From CBDDKZ01 sp965230415 (lineage in GTDB: Bacteria > Bacteroidota > Bacteroidia > Cytophagales > JAAEPT01), in NCBI GenBank assembly GCA_965230415.1, contig CBDDKZ010000005.1:1426001-1490000 (forward strand): a stretch of DNA of 64,000 nucleotides, in the 5' to 3' direction. Every line of letters begins with the position of its first letter. Within the stretch, counting starts at the first letter, position 1. Both the position numbers and the translations under genes were made by a program. Positions 54,927 through 64,000 of the stretch are shown in pieces. Below the pieces are notes generated by a model. It was given only the letters and a program-made list of their open reading frames with translations, did no database searches and was not told where the DNA came from.

Positions 54927-55904
54927 ATGTTAACATCTATAGAACAAGCACAGAAATATGCCAGCAAAGAACTTCCAAATCGATTAATCGATTTCTATCA
55001 AAATGAAGCCGATTTATATGTCAATAGCAGCATTAATAATTTACCCGGTTGGAACCCCGAAACCGAATTTGAACTCAACTTTTCTGCTCATACCATTAAA
55101 GAATTGAATGAACGACATGCCGATTGGTTACTTCGTGAAAGCGAAGACAAGGCATGTATCTACCTGGCCTTTTCCAGTCTGGAAGACGAAATAGACTTTC
55201 TTGCCGTTGAAATCACCAACGAGGATTGCCCCGTATATTTTGGAAATCATGAAGATGGTAGCTTTGAGTTATTGTATCATAGCTTAGACGACTTTGTTGA
55301 TTTTCTTGATGATGATGAAAGTCGCAATCCTTTAGTAGTCTTACCCGAATTATATGAAACAGCTAAGGAAGATTTCTCCGACGAAAATTACGAAGAAGTA
55401 ATAGATTCACTGGGTGCCTATTTTGATAAACATCCTGTAAACCCAGCCATACCCAGTCCTCTAATGCGCATGATTCCCGATGCGCTAAATCTGGTCGCCT
55501 GTGCGCATGGGGAACTTAAGGAAAAAGAAAAACAAATCGAATTGTTAGATTTAGCATGCAGAGGCATTTTCGCACAATCGGCCTACCTAAATCGTGTAAG
55601 GTATTACCTACTCGAACAATCTTTTGAAAAGGTCATTGACTTATGCAACGAAGGTCTTGAAAGATTTTCTAACGAATTTACTCGTTCATTTTTATTCCTT
55701 TATAAAGACCTGGCACAAGAAGAACTGGAAGATGAGCAAGCAATGCTGGAAACCTTTAAAAATATCGAAAATGTCATTGATATGGAAGATATAGGTACTG
55801 CTGCAACCGTGGCCATACTGTATGTACACTACCTTCCAATGGACGATTTTGAGGAAGTATTTACCGGTTTCTCGGCCATTATCAAAAATCACGAGCAAAA
55901 TTGA
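54927..55904 (+). CDS. Acidic hypothetical protein, possible SUKH-like plus helical-repeat domains
   Basis: 325 residues, cytoplasmic, very acidic. The N-terminal 130 residues (EDKACIYLAFSSLEDEIDF, then a CPVYFGNHEDGSFELL turn and DDFVDFLDDDES) have the look of a SUKH/SMI1-KNR4 domain. The C-terminal half (about 150-325) contains helix pairs suggestive of TPR-like repeats (LLEQSFEKVIDLCNEGLERF). Both assignments are tentative. A GC-rich hairpin follows the stop. No toxin gene adjacent, so the usual SUKH immunity role is not supported by context. Confidence 0.65.
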   Translation: MLTSIEQAQKYASKELPNRLIDFYQNEADLYVNSSINNLPGWNPETEFELNFSAHTIKELNERHADWLLRESEDKACIYLAFSSLEDEIDFLAVEITNEDCPVYFGNHEDGSFELLYHSLDDFVDFLDDDESRNPLVVLPELYETAKEDFSDENYEEVIDSLGAYFDKHPVNPAIPSPLMRMIPDALNLVACAHGELKEKEKQIELLDLACRGIFAQSAYLNRVRYYLLEQSFEKVIDLCNEGLERFSNEFTRSFLFLYKDLAQEELEDEQAMLETFKNIENVIDMEDIGTAATVAILYVHYLPMDDFEEVFTGFSAIIKNHEQN

Positions 55905-55910
55905 GCACTT

Positions 55911-55933
55911 AGGCGGCGTCTGAGACGTCGCCT
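55911..55933. terminator. GC-rich hairpin after the 325-residue protein
   Basis: AGGCGGCGTC pairs with GACGTCGCCT (one G-U) with a three-base loop, seven bases after the stop. No long T-run, so termination is probable but not certain. Confidence 0.5.
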
Positions 55934-56089
55934 TCCTTAAATGTCCAATCTCATTTCTAACGTTGGCTCTTTTCAAATTCATATAATAAAATCCCTTATT
56001 CATCTGACCTTTTAAGTCCTATATCGGAATTGGTGGAACTGCATGTCAACTTTCACTATTTTTACCGGTAGATCTTGAACCCAATACCG

Positions 56090-57976
56090 ATGAAATACCT
56101 TCCCATTTATAGCATCTTTTTCTTTTTGAGTTTTACGATTTCAAAGGCTCAAACGGGAATTGAAATTCCCGAACTTCAGACTTGCGACGTGGCAATGAAG
56201 GAGTTGATGGATAAATACCAGATTCCTGGTGCCAGTTTTGCCATCAGCAAGGATGGCAAGGTCATCTATAACCGTGCTTTTGGTATGGCAGACCTCGAAT
56301 GTGATCATAAGGCTTATCCATACAATCTATTCCGCATAGCCAGCCTTTCTAAGCCTATAACCAGCATTGCCATCATGCAACTCATGGAAGAAGGGAAGCT
56401 CACTATGAACGATCGGGTATTTGGTCCGGATGGTATTCTTTCCGATTACCCGGTAGTAGCTGACGCACGAATTAATGACACGCGCATATACGATATCACG
56501 ATTCAACAATTATTGGAACACAGCGCCGGCTGGGACCGGGATATACAATGTTTTCCCGACCCTACATCTCCCTACACCTGGAAATACTCTGGTTGTGATC
56601 CTGTAATAGCTCCCCTTTATGTCACAAGAACCAACGGAACGTCAAATCCTGCAACGGCAGAAGATTATATGATCTTTTTACTCCAACATGGTTTGGATTT
56701 CACTCCCGGAACACGATACGGCTATTCTAATATTGGATTTCTCGCCTTAGGAATGGTGATCGAAACAATAAGCGGGCTCTCTTACGAAAGTTACGTCAAA
56801 GAAAAATTATTCGAACCGCTGGGCATCAGCGACGCACATGTAGGCAGAAGTCACAAAAAAGATCGACTGGAACGTGAAGTTATTTATTACAACCCAAATG
56901 GTTGTACCACACTTTCTTTTAATGGAACGGATGAACATGTACCTTGCCAATATGGAACTATAATCGAGCTCAGCGGAGCATATGGTGGGTGGGTAATGAC
57001 TGCAATCGACTATTTAAGGCTACTTATGGCTGTAGATGGCTTATCATCGCGCCCCGACATATTAAAAGACTCCACTATTGAAGTGATGACAACCCCATCA
57101 AAAAACAATGCTTATTATGCAAAAGGGTGGTCTGTGAACTGGCTCAATAAGAATTGGTGGCATACGGGTGGACTTTGGGGTACATCAACGATGATGACGC
57201 GCGCAAACAATGGCTATACATGGGCTATTTTCTTCAACACCAGGGTTCTTGGGGACAGATCAGAAGCGTTTTGGAATGATTTGTCTGACCTGCCCTGGGA
57301 TTGCCTGGATCAGGTAAATAGCACTGCTGATTACGACCTTTCGGCTAATCCTTTCAAAAATAGTGATCAGCTCAATTTCACAAAAATCAATGAGTCGATG
57401 TTAGAGGTATCGTGGACTAGCGGAACAGGAGACAGCACGCTTCTTGTTGCCAGTAAAAATAAAGAAGTCGCCAACTTTCCAATTGATGGAGAGGGGTATT
57501 TTGCACATACTTCTTTTGCCAATGGCAGCGATTTAGGCGATGAAAATTATGTGCTTTACAAAGGCACAGAAAATAAAGTAGTAATAAGCAACCTCGATAA
57601 TGATGGCACCTACTATTTCCGTTTGTTTGACTTCAATCAATCCGAAGAGACAGGCAACGAACAATTATACAAGCTAGGTGGATCGGAAGGAGCTTATTTC
57701 AGCTTTATTGATTCCGAAAACAACCAATATGAATTTGATGGATCGCCCGTTTCAATCGCTACAACTTTTGCCGATAAGGAACTAATTATACGAACAGATG
57801 AGGTATGTTACGGTTCGTATGACATTATAGATCGAGTAGGTAAAATAGTAGGATCAGGCAGTATTAATGAATCCACTACAACAGTAAAAGTAGGTGGGTT
57901 AAACGCAGGCATTTATTTCGTCCGAGTAGCATCGGAAGAATTTGAAACTCAAACACAGCGATTTTTTGTGAAATAA
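56090..57976 (+). CDS. Secreted class C serine hydrolase with T9SS type A-like sorting domain
   Basis: 628 residues from ATG 56090 (a TTG at 56075 is a less likely start). Signal peptide 1-20 (SKA-Q). A beta-lactamase/transpeptidase-like domain (about 25-425) with catalytic Ser and Lys in SLSK (Ser85, Lys88), the Tyr motif in YGYSN and HTGG near WWHTGGLWG. Then a Fn3-like linker domain, and a C-terminal 75-residue domain ending in LNAGIYFVRVASEEF and FFVK, typical of type A sorting signals. It is therefore probably exported by T9SS to the surface as an esterase, peptidase or beta-lactamase-like enzyme. Confidence 0.9.
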   Translation: MKYLPIYSIFFFLSFTISKAQTGIEIPELQTCDVAMKELMDKYQIPGASFAISKDGKVIYNRAFGMADLECDHKAYPYNLFRIASLSKPITSIAIMQLMEEGKLTMNDRVFGPDGILSDYPVVADARINDTRIYDITIQQLLEHSAGWDRDIQCFPDPTSPYTWKYSGCDPVIAPLYVTRTNGTSNPATAEDYMIFLLQHGLDFTPGTRYGYSNIGFLALGMVIETISGLSYESYVKEKLFEPLGISDAHVGRSHKKDRLEREVIYYNPNGCTTLSFNGTDEHVPCQYGTIIELSGAYGGWVMTAIDYLRLLMAVDGLSSRPDILKDSTIEVMTTPSKNNAYYAKGWSVNWLNKNWWHTGGLWGTSTMMTRANNGYTWAIFFNTRVLGDRSEAFWNDLSDLPWDCLDQVNSTADYDLSANPFKNSDQLNFTKINESMLEVSWTSGTGDSTLLVASKNKEVANFPIDGEGYFAHTSFANGSDLGDENYVLYKGTENKVVISNLDNDGTYYFRLFDFNQSEETGNEQLYKLGGSEGAYFSFIDSENNQYEFDGSPVSIATTFADKELIIRTDEVCYGSYDIIDRVGKIVGSGSINESTTTVKVGGLNAGIYFVRVASEEFETQTQRFFVK

Positions 57977-58065
57977 ACTTCCTTTTGTCGCCTCTACAAC
58001 AATTAGTGCTCACTTTAGTTAAACTTTCCTGTACATGAAAGTGTATTTATTAAAAAGTAAGTAAC

Positions 58066-58959
58066 ATGTCTAAATACCTCACCCTCTTTTTCATTGGAAT
58101 TACAGCACTGATAGCTTCTTGCCGTGCGCAGTCCAACATAAAAGAAAACAACCCCGTAAACACTAACAATCACGACTACTGGTTTCAGGGGCAGGCAGAA
58201 ATAAGTAGTTATAAATTAAGTCAGGCTCGCTATGGAGAGATTCATGAAGGGCAGGCAGTACTGGTATTTGTAAGCGAACCCTTCTCCGAATCGAAGTATG
58301 TCAAGAGTGACCACAATGGCAATGACATAAGCCCCGTCTTAAAGCTCAATTTCACCAAGAAGTTTAATACGGGAATTTACCCCTACTCAATGATTACCAG
58401 CACCTTCATTCCATTCGATGCTGATCAATCGTTAAAAATAAGCTCCTCGGTTCAGGAATGGTGCGGGCATGCCTACATGGAACTGCTGAACAAGAAAAAA
58501 TTTGAATTGACGGTGCATTCTTATTTTGAGGGTGAATCTATAGAAAAGTCTGAATTAGAAAAAACATACCTTGAGGATGATATATGGTCACTCATTAGAC
58601 TAAACCCCGATAATTTACCTCTTGGAACGGTTAAAATGATACCTTCTTTTTTTTATATCCGTCTCCTGCATATTCCGGCAAAAGCCTACAAAGCAGTAAT
58701 CAATACCGAAAAAACGAATGCTAATACCAGTACGGTAAGTATTAACTATCCTGATTTGAATCGTACCATTGAAATCAATTACGAGAACGAATACCCGCAT
58801 AAAATCCTAAACTGGAACGAAAGCTACTACAGCGGTTGGGGCAAAAGCAGGCAGTTGCTCCGTACAAAGGGCGAACTTATGGCTACCAGAAACTCAGCTT
58901 ATTGGACAGAGAACAAAAAGGCTGATACAAATCTGAGAAGAGAACTTAGGTTAGATTAG
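58066..58959 (+). CDS. Lipoprotein of unknown function
   Basis: 297 residues; lipobox ALIASC (Cys19). The mature protein starts with NHDYWFQGQAEISSYKLSQA, followed by beta strands; FVSEPFSESKY and EWCGHAYMELL are conserved-looking segments of a Bacteroidota family. I recall homologues labelled septum formation inhibitor Maf in databases, which does not fit the sequence: no Maf motif is present. Role unknown. Preceded by its own 89-base leader and convergent with the PorP/SprF-like gene. Confidence 0.75.
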   Translation: MSKYLTLFFIGITALIASCRAQSNIKENNPVNTNNHDYWFQGQAEISSYKLSQARYGEIHEGQAVLVFVSEPFSESKYVKSDHNGNDISPVLKLNFTKKFNTGIYPYSMITSTFIPFDADQSLKISSSVQEWCGHAYMELLNKKKFELTVHSYFEGESIEKSELEKTYLEDDIWSLIRLNPDNLPLGTVKMIPSFFYIRLLHIPAKAYKAVINTEKTNANTSTVSINYPDLNRTIEINYENEYPHKILNWNESYYSGWGKSRQLLRTKGELMATRNSAYWTENKKADTNLRRELRLD

Positions 58960-59109
58960 CCTGGGCACTGAGTCAGCATTTCCCTGACCATACAAATGAG
59001 TTTTAACACTGAATTGTATCGGGTAATCTAATTTCATTTTTGGCTTGAACAAAAATGCCACCATCAACTTCTAACCCGACCGTTTCGAGAAATGAAATGA
59101 GGCCAGCTT

Positions 59110-60753
59110 CTAATCAAACTTTTTCCTAATATGGTATATCCAGGCTCCTTCTTCGGTATACCTGTCATCAATACCAGTGTTGATGCGTTCTATTTCCGCC
59201 TGAGCCTCTTCCTTAGAGTATACCTGTTTTGTTTTTACAAGGTAATATTCTTCCCCACTTTCTGACTCTGATACTTTAAATAACTTAGTTTCCAGATTAT
59301 AGTCACGCTTAAATACTTTCTGAATAAACTTCGCATAATTAAAGTTGGTATAAGCGTCTATCACCACAAAATAGTCCCAACGCTTAATATCGAAGCTATC
59401 CTCTTTGGCTAAATTCACATTTTCATGCATGATGAATTTATGGAATTTGTCCTTTTTGGCATTGTGCTCTTTTCTTAATTCCTCAAATGCTTCGCTATTC
59501 TTACGCACTTCATCTATCAGTTTGTCTTTCTTTGCGTGCAAGCTATCCATCTGAGTCAACATAACCTTCTTCTGCGCTTGTAAAGAGTCCATTTGTTTTT
59601 GATGATCTTCTGTCACATCTTCCAGTTCATTAACTTTTAACTTCAGGCTGTCTACGCGGCTCGTTAATTCGCGAATACGTTCATCGTCGAGCTGCTCGTG
59701 AAGGGCCAACTGTTCGGCTTCTTTTTCATGAGTAATGTTGTAATCTTCAAGCCTGTTCAGTTTATTTTGAAGTGTATCAAGCTCTCCTTCCAATTTACCA
59801 TGATCGTGTTCCGAATCGTGATCCTTGCTCCCTTTTTTCAAAGCACTAAACTTACATACTAATACCACTTCATGAGAACCTATACTAAACTCTTGCATAC
59901 CATTAAGGGGAACTTCATAGGTATATCCAATTTTGATATTCGGGTTTACCTGTGCTTGTAAGCTCGTTGCTAAACCAAAATTACTTCTATACAGCACTGT
60001 CAAGCCCAAAAATTGCTTCCATTCGGCCTGTAAGCCTCCATCTACTTGTATAGGAGCCCCTTGTGCAGAGCGCAAAAGCATTATAGGGTGCAGGTGCCAT
60101 GTCTCCGGCTTTAATTCAAAATGGTAGGTCCCAGACAAATAGAAATGGCGAATGAGTTGATAACTCAACGTACGCTCATTGGCCTGATCGGCATAAATGA
60201 ATTTACTGTTAAAGATTTGCATAGCAGACAAACCTATTTCTAACTTATCGGCCATGGTATACAAAGCACCAAATGCACCATCAAAATTGGTGTTGTTTTG
60301 GTCGCTTATTAATATGGTAGATTCGGTAGGGTCTTGTGCTTGAATTCTATCAAAATAGAGCCGGTTTTGTGTTAATCCCAGAGAGGCTCCGACACGTATG
60401 GAATGTGTGGAATCCAACATTACACGATAAGAATAACTAAGGTAACCACCAGATCTTCCATAAATATTGGAAACATCGTTGTAAACATTACCTGCCAGGC
60501 CCATTGCGCGCTTTCCAAACTGACTGTTCACACTGATGTATTGAGTCTCCGGCGATCCGGTGATTCCTACCCATTGGTTACGATAAAGTAAAAATGCGGT
60601 AGTCTTATCAACATGGCCTGCATAGCCCGGATTTAACAAATAAGGATTCAGGTAGTAGGAAGAATAATTGGGAACCTGCTGTGCAAACACCATGCTGTAA
60701 GATACGATCAACAGCATAGCTAAAGAGGCAATATTTTTGTAAATGGCTTTCAT
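59110..60753 (-). CDS. PorP/SprF-like protein with added coiled coil and SPOR-like C-terminus
   Basis: 547 residues. Signal peptide (MVFA-Q), then a PorP/SprF beta-barrel (about 25-300) recognisable by YYLNPYLLNPGYAG near the N-terminus and GLTVLYRSNFGLATSLQAQV. This is extended by a long coiled coil (about 310-440) of charged heptads, and a C-terminal alpha/beta domain (about 455-547, YFVVIDAYTNFNYAKFIQK then EYYLVKTKQVYSKEEAQAEI) that resembles a SPOR-like fold. PorP/SprF proteins usually stop after the barrel. The family acts in surface attachment of T9SS cargo. It follows the giant PKD protein by one base. Confidence 0.85.
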   Translation of the reverse strand: MKAIYKNIASLAMLLIVSYSMVFAQQVPNYSSYYLNPYLLNPGYAGHVDKTTAFLLYRNQWVGITGSPETQYISVNSQFGKRAMGLAGNVYNDVSNIYGRSGGYLSYSYRVMLDSTHSIRVGASLGLTQNRLYFDRIQAQDPTESTILISDQNNTNFDGAFGALYTMADKLEIGLSAMQIFNSKFIYADQANERTLSYQLIRHFYLSGTYHFELKPETWHLHPIMLLRSAQGAPIQVDGGLQAEWKQFLGLTVLYRSNFGLATSLQAQVNPNIKIGYTYEVPLNGMQEFSIGSHEVVLVCKFSALKKGSKDHDSEHDHGKLEGELDTLQNKLNRLEDYNITHEKEAEQLALHEQLDDERIRELTSRVDSLKLKVNELEDVTEDHQKQMDSLQAQKKVMLTQMDSLHAKKDKLIDEVRKNSEAFEELRKEHNAKKDKFHKFIMHENVNLAKEDSFDIKRWDYFVVIDAYTNFNYAKFIQKVFKRDYNLETKLFKVSESESGEEYYLVKTKQVYSKEEAQAEIERINTGIDDRYTEEGAWIYHIRKKFD

Positions 60754-60754
60754 G

Positions 60755-63700
60755 CTATTGATGGTTTCTTAATATCGTAATTGTTCCTTTATAAATCTTA
60801 TCATTGGAGGGTGACGTAATGACATAATAATAATCACCATCGGGTAAAATATCAGTATCGCTTACTCCGCCCCAATCGTTTTGGTAGTTCACCTGATCAA
60901 ACACTTTTTTACCCCAGCGGTCGAATACCTGGATTTGACTATCTTCGAAGCTGGTGATATTCTCTATATACCAGGTGTCGTTGATATTATTACCATCGGG
61001 TGTGAGTATGTTACTGGGTTCCAGTTTAAATGTCTTTTCGACCTCCACCGTTGTAGTGGCAGAACCCGTACACCCATTTTCGTCTGTTGCTGATACCGTA
61101 TAGGTGGTCGTTTCAAAAGGTGTTGCTACCGGCGTGACACTTCCCGCATTGTCCAGGCCGTCGTCTGGCGTCCAAATGTAATTTTCTGCGCCACTAGCCT
61201 GCAATGTCACACTATATCCCTGGTCTGTTATTTGATCTTCACCAGCTTCAACAGTAGGCAGGCTAAATATGACTACCTGATTGCTGATAGCGTCCTGGCA
61301 ACCAAAACTAGAAGTTATAATCAATTGCACGGTATACAATCCCGGAAAATCGTAACTATGGACAGGATCTGTAAGTATTGAACTGTCGCCGTCGCCAAAA
61401 AACCATTCGAAAGTCAACTGTCCTTCGTCTGAAGTTGACAAATTTACGGGATTGACGGTCTCTCTGAAACAAACGTTTCCTATCGTAAAGTCGGCAATAG
61501 GCGCTGTGATTACTTTTACATTTTCACTGTAACTTTTGATGCAATTCTTATCAGAAGTGGCTGTCAATTGCACCAGGTAAGTCCCCGGATTTAGAAATTG
61601 CTTCACAGGGTGCTGCTCAATACTGTTGGTTCCATCACCAAAATCCCAGGCATATTCAATCACTGTACCGGAATCTATTGTGGTGCTATCAGCAAAAACC
61701 GATGGGAAGCCATCACAAACAGCATCGACATAAAAAATGGTCTGTGGTAAAGGAAATATCACCACTTCATCGATGGTGGTATCTGTACACTCATAGTTAG
61801 ATGTAGCTACCAGTTGTACGGTATAGGTACCATCGGTCGCATAAACGTGATTGGGTTGAAACTCACTTGAAGTGTTATTGTCTCCAAAGCTCCAGTTATA
61901 AGTGATCTCCCCTCCGGATATACTTGACAAGTTAGAAAATGAAACAGTTTCTTCATCACAAACGTCGTTGACTATGTAACCGGCACTAGGCAATGGATAT
62001 ATAGTAATCAATTGATTGAAGGTACTTACGCTACCCAGGTCGGAGGTGGCCGTAAGACTCACCAAATAGGTGCCGGGATTTTCATATTTATGTACGGGAT
62101 GTTCGGCCGTAGACGAGTCACCATCTCCAAAATCCCAACCGTAAGTAAGCGTGCCTGTAAAAATAAATGACTCGTTGACAAAGCAGGCTGAATCATATAA
62201 ACAAACATTCTCCACGCTAAATTCTGCTTTTGTCTGATCGTTTACCACATGTGTTTTAACAATGGTATCCTGGCACAAGCCATTAGACGAAGTAGAGACC
62301 AGCATCACATCGTAAGAACCTGCACTTTGATAATCGTGCACGGGATTTACGAGCTCCGAAGACTGCCCATCCTGAAAAAACCAAACGAAAGTAAGGTTTC
62401 CCGCTGATATTGTGGAATTATTAACAAACTCACTGGTTTGACCTAAAAACACATCCTCGACCTCAAAATCTAAATCGGCACGCGGATAAACCGTAACTGT
62501 GTTATACACTGAATCTTTACAGTTCTCGCTAGACGTCGCGACTAATTTCACCTCATAATCGCCATCTTCGGCGTATAAATAATCGGGGTTAGGTAAAATC
62601 GACGTACCTAATTGATCTCCAAAATCCCAGCTGAACTCATTAATACCTCCTATAGGAATAAATACATTTTGCTTAAATTCCATTTCAAACTCCTTACAAA
62701 CGTTGGTATGGAAAAAGTCTACCTGTGGTAAAGGGTTTACCTGAATTTCCTTTTCAAACTCAGCAAAACAGCCTGCTTCTGTTTCCACACGCAGTACCAC
62801 GTCGTAATCGCCGTGAATTGCATAAATATGTTCGGGATTCTCAATAGCTCCGGAGGAACCATCGTCGAAATTCCATAAATAGTTTCTTATGCTGCCGTCA
62901 GTAACGGTAGATTGGTTCTCGAAGGTAGTAGCCACACCCAGACAGACTGTGGTGGCATCGAAAGAAGGTTGGGGTATTGGGTGAATGGTAATTTCCACAG
63001 AATCTGCGTAAAGGGATTCACAAACACCATTCTGTATTAATGCACGATAATAAGTTGTGACAGTTATTCCGTCATAGTTATACCTAATATCCGTTCCGGT
63101 AACATCTACCCAGGTGTCACTTTCTTCTTCCAGGTACTGCCAATTGAGCACATCACCTACATGTCCATTCACTTCAACGGTACCGCTATGTTCACCCGCA
63201 CAGCCTTCACTGGCACCGAGGACTACTCCGGCAACAGTATTTTCATCTATTTGAACCTGTACCGAATCACCGGCAATTTCATCACACACACCACTTTTGA
63301 TCACCGCTCTGTAATAAGTAGTACTGACAAGATCGGCATAACTTAAAGTGGTAGTCGTATTAGCAACAGTGGACCATGGAGCCAGCCCTGTCGGAGATGT
63401 CTCCCAGCGCACCACTTCACCTACCTGATCGTCAACTTCTACGACCCCCTCATTTTCACCAGCACATAATACGGTGTTGCCAGCAATACTACCAACATCC
63501 GTAGAAGGATCGATCTGTACCAAAACACTATCTTTTACGGAAGAGCAACCTCCATCAATTTCTGCTGTTACCACGAAGTAGCCGCTTTGAGAAACCTGTA
63601 CAGCAGCAATAACAGGATTTTGTTCAACGGAGCTAAAACTATCGGGCCCTTCCCATGAATAATTGGCCCCTGTTACAAAGCTGGCCTCCAGCGTTAAAAT

Positions 63701-64000
63701 GCTATTCTCACATACGGGTGCATTAGACGATGCTGTGACTTCGGTTATTTCAGCTACCTCCGTACCTAATGATGTGGCGGGCTCTACCGCTGTATATTTT
63801 CTAACACGCAACCAATCTACTTCCAGGCTTCCTGCTTTGTCAATATTTCCAACAGCAACATGAACCGACCCGGGAAAAGGATACTCGGTATCGTTCCTGA
63901 CCTGGGAAGCAATCATTCCCGGCCATTCAAAACGTTGCTCATCAGTGGCATACCAGGCAAAAGACCAAATACCCTCAATAGCGTTGGCCGAACGTGCCGC
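60755..64000 (-). CDS. Partial giant PKD-repeat protein with T9SS type B (gliding-type) C-terminal domain
   Basis: Continues past the right edge; 1081 codons plus the stop are visible. At the visible N-terminal end is the tail of a lectin/DUF2341-like region (WYATDEQRFEWPG and VDWLRVRKY). Then three Ig-like modules, and seven PKD domains, each marked by a W-x-F-x-D core (for example WNFDDGSSG, WDFGDGDSS, WSFGDNNTS). A last Ig-like module and the type B sorting domain (SNILTPDGNNINDTW, FDRWGKKVFDQVNYQNDWGG and a final YKGTITILR) complete it. It is a secreted surface adhesin or gliding-associated protein. The PorP/SprF-like gene one base downstream is its expected partner. Confidence 0.9.
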   Translation of the reverse strand, partial: AARSANAIEGIWSFAWYATDEQRFEWPGMIASQVRNDTEYPFPGSVHVAVGNIDKAGSLEVDWLRVRKYTAVEPATSLGTEVAEITEVTASSNAPVCENSILTLEASFVTGANYSWEGPDSFSSVEQNPVIAAVQVSQSGYFVVTAEIDGGCSSVKDSVLVQIDPSTDVGSIAGNTVLCAGENEGVVEVDDQVGEVVRWETSPTGLAPWSTVANTTTTLSYADLVSTTYYRAVIKSGVCDEIAGDSVQVQIDENTVAGVVLGASEGCAGEHSGTVEVNGHVGDVLNWQYLEEESDTWVDVTGTDIRYNYDGITVTTYYRALIQNGVCESLYADSVEITIHPIPQPSFDATTVCLGVATTFENQSTVTDGSIRNYLWNFDDGSSGAIENPEHIYAIHGDYDVVLRVETEAGCFAEFEKEIQVNPLPQVDFFHTNVCKEFEMEFKQNVFIPIGGINEFSWDFGDQLGTSILPNPDYLYAEDGDYEVKLVATSSENCKDSVYNTVTVYPRADLDFEVEDVFLGQTSEFVNNSTISAGNLTFVWFFQDGQSSELVNPVHDYQSAGSYDVMLVSTSSNGLCQDTIVKTHVVNDQTKAEFSVENVCLYDSACFVNESFIFTGTLTYGWDFGDGDSSTAEHPVHKYENPGTYLVSLTATSDLGSVSTFNQLITIYPLPSAGYIVNDVCDEETVSFSNLSSISGGEITYNWSFGDNNTSSEFQPNHVYATDGTYTVQLVATSNYECTDTTIDEVVIFPLPQTIFYVDAVCDGFPSVFADSTTIDSGTVIEYAWDFGDGTNSIEQHPVKQFLNPGTYLVQLTATSDKNCIKSYSENVKVITAPIADFTIGNVCFRETVNPVNLSTSDEGQLTFEWFFGDGDSSILTDPVHSYDFPGLYTVQLIITSSFGCQDAISNQVVIFSLPTVEAGEDQITDQGYSVTLQASGAENYIWTPDDGLDNAGSVTPVATPFETTTYTVSATDENGCTGSATTTVEVEKTFKLEPSNILTPDGNNINDTWYIENITSFEDSQIQVFDRWGKKVFDQVNYQNDWGGVSDTDILPDGDYYYVITSPSNDKIYKGTITILRNHQ

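Noticed and set aside
58066..58959. Annotation as Maf septum formation inhibitor
   Set aside because: No Maf nucleotide-pyrophosphatase motif; the protein is a signal-peptide lipoprotein.

Overview
The window reads as the chromosome of a free-living gliding-type member of the Bacteroidota, most likely of the Cytophagales. Three kinds of evidence support this. (1) Type IX secretion (T9SS) cargo signatures: a gliding-type C-terminal domain on a PKD-repeat giant next to a PorP/SprF protein, and a type A-like sorting domain on a serine hydrolase. (2) Bacteroidota-specific families: a TIGR03991-type GlmU-like protein, a RemB/Wzi-like outer-membrane protein, DUF4349 and DUF5723-like proteins. (3) A TAnnTTTG-type promoter element, and few purine-rich ribosome binding sites. 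The assignment below phylum level is inference.

Layout. 1-8.4 kb: two paralogous LamG-like/PD40/OmpA-type envelope proteins flank superoxide dismutase and a PLP-dependent ACC-deaminase-like enzyme; then a GlmU-like protein, an unknown exported protein and pterin carbinolamine dehydratase. 8.4-9.4 kb is gene-free. 9.4-22 kb: two small unknowns, lspA-ileS-RND exporter (one overlapping transcription unit), an MtfA-family protein that has lost its zinc motif, a lipoprotein/outer-membrane pair and a radical SAM-SPASM protein. 23.7-26 kb: a compact three-gene operon with its own promoter. It encodes a TIGR04222-type membrane protein with a regularly spaced cysteine tail, a DUF692/MNIO enzyme and a probable partner protein. 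This is the best candidate for an under-described system. 26-34 kb: a complete MacAB-TolC-like exporter operon and feoAB. 34.7-38.5 kb: galKT, a small membrane protein and a Ca2+/Na+ antiporter. 38.6-45.1 kb: envelope polysaccharide genes (FemAB-like acyltransferase, deacetylase, Wzi/RemB-like, MsbA-like, GmhA).

45.1-51.4 kb is a rearranged, gene-poor accessory region. An intact yifB/comM is followed by about 4.1 kb holding one unknown gene, several hairpins, short tandem duplications and a threefold dispersed repeat. It ends in a second, nearly identical copy of the last 681 bp of yifB. This looks like an insertion that used the yifB 3' half and displaced the old 3' end.

51.7-64 kb: a metallophosphatase, an AraC regulator with membrane domain, an NHL-repeat lipoprotein, an unknown acidic helical protein, a secreted class C serine hydrolase, an unknown lipoprotein, and the PorP/SprF-like plus giant PKD protein pair, which runs off the window. 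No rRNA, complete tRNA, CRISPR array, transposase or integrase gene was recognised.
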